The notes under the pieces were generated by a model. That model searched no databases, was not told the DNA's origin, and saw only the letters and a list, made by a program, of their open reading frames with translations. A stretch of 64,000 nt of DNA, taken from Polaromonas sp. JS666. GTDB taxonomy: Bacteria; Pseudomonadota; Gammaproteobacteria; Burkholderiales; Burkholderiaceae_C. The stretch lies in the NCBI RefSeq assembly GCF_000013865.1, contig NC_007948.1, positions 1,364,001 to 1,428,000 of the forward strand, given 5' to 3'. Of this stretch, positions 63,431 to 64,000 are shown one piece after another (the stretch's first letter is position 1; each line of letters begins with the position of its first letter). Made by a program: the position numbers and the translations under genes.

Positions 63431-64000
63431 TTACTTGCAGGCCGGCAATTTCCAGTCGGCGGGACGGTCTACGCTGGCACGGAAGTTCTGTCCCACAGGT
63501 ACGTACCAGACGTCCTGCACCAAGCCATACTTGCCGCCAATCTTCTTCAGGTCGCAGTTCTGCCAGAGCCTGGCGATTTCAGCGTTTACTGCCTTGGCGA
63601 GTTCCGGGTTGTCCTTGTTCAGGCCAAATACCACCTGGCCGAGCCCGGTGAGGAGGGGGTAGTCCGGATTGTTGTCAACAAAGGCGTTGAACTTGAGCTT
63701 CCACTGCGGGTTGCGCGAAATGGCGTATTGCATGACAGGCGGATCGCCGATGACGGCATCGATGCGGCCGGCAAGCAGATCACGGACTGCCGCGTCGGAT
63801 GTGTCATACATCGTCAGTTGCAGGCCGGTGATTTTCCGAAGCTCGGGGATGAAGGAGAAACCGGTGATCGTGCCGACCTTCTTGCCTTCCAGGTCCTTGA
63901 GGTGCGACCAGTTGGTCTTGCTCGACTGGGTGATGCCGTTTTTGAAGTAATGGATCGGGTCGCTCAAGGTCATGATCTTGGAGCGTTGCTCCGTCCAGCC
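63431..64000 (-). CDS. Amino-acid ABC substrate-binding protein, C-terminal part
   Basis: The frame is open to the window end, so about 190 C-terminal residues are present and the signal peptide is outside. SBP family 3 features: VGTITGFSFIPELRK, LLAGRIDAVIGDPPVMQYAI and LLTGLGQVVFGLNKDNPELAKAVNAEIARL. It sits 64 bp upstream of the ATPase gene, so it is likely the first gene visible of the operon. Ligand unknown. Confidence 0.92.
   Translation of the reverse strand, partial: GWTEQRSKIMTLSDPIHYFKNGITQSSKTNWSHLKDLEGKKVGTITGFSFIPELRKITGLQLTMYDTSDAAVRDLLAGRIDAVIGDPPVMQYAISRNPQWKLKFNAFVDNNPDYPLLTGLGQVVFGLNKDNPELAKAVNAEIARLWQNCDLKKIGGKYGLVQDVWYVPVGQNFRASVDRPADWKLPACK

Overview
The window reads as one contiguous chromosomal segment of a GC-rich betaproteobacterium of the Burkholderiales, family Comamonadaceae, most like Polaromonas. 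This is inferred from protein recognition: yicC-gmk-rpoZ-spoT order, a second infA, a urease cluster with a permease-kinase fusion, and a Comamonadaceae-type intergenic repeat. No rRNA and no complete mobile element were seen. Two tRNAs are present, Arg(ACG) and Ser(TGA).

Layout. 1-8152: the 3' part of a type II secretion operon in the order gspK(partial)-L-M-N-D-E-F. 8288-9042: tRNA-Arg and greB. 9229-13419 (minus): stringent-response and nucleotide block spoT, rpoZ, gmk, yicC. 13489-18488 (plus): Ser/Thr kinase with overlapping PP2C phosphatase, rph, rdgB, hemW and a small membrane protein. 18569-19358 (minus): I78-type inhibitor lipoprotein and a secreted protein. 19400-21111 is accessory DNA beside tRNA-Ser: a dead resolvase fragment and a complete integron-type gene cassette without an integrase. 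21185-26072 (minus): ureA, a small membrane protein, ureB, C, E, F, G, with no ureD. Divergent from it, 26190-30816 encodes an NCS1 permease fused to a hybrid histidine kinase, plus a LuxR-type response regulator: a candidate sensor for a nitrogen compound next to urease. A 159-bp imperfect palindrome follows.

31338-45774 is mixed housekeeping and envelope DNA: IF-1, a DUF502 protein, two tandem YkuD-like proteins with altered active-site motifs, a nuclease-helicase of the DinG/XPD class, a DedA-rhodanese fusion, an EF-hand protein, an EEP-family hydrolase, and a run of ArsR, AHSA1, VOC, DUF899 and MFS genes. 46115-51192: a receiver protein with a decayed kinase ATPase domain, class II aldolase, slyX, and a soxR-centred oxidative-stress group (soxR, a well-formed SoxR box, an ABM monooxygenase, a GST) followed by a sulfurtransferase.

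51504-57350 is a mosaic accessory island. An Asp/Glu-rich protein gene with a glutathione-transferase remnant behind it occurs twice, about 5.2 kb apart. In the second copy the acidic coding sequence is fused in frame to the first ~29 residues of an IS110-type transposase. Between the copies lie a lipoprotein gene with an internal ~87-bp duplication, a LuxR regulator, a phosphatase-like gene, and cassette-like genes (DUF1801 protein, alpha/beta hydrolase) flanked by attC-like sites.

57357-64000 (minus) is a translationally coupled amino-acid uptake and catabolism operon: substrate-binding protein (cut by the window end), ATPase, two permeases, amidase, a relic of a second binding protein, an ornithine cyclodeaminase-family enzyme and a DadA-type oxidase. 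The gene mix resembles opine or modified amino-acid utilisation, but the substrate is not determined.
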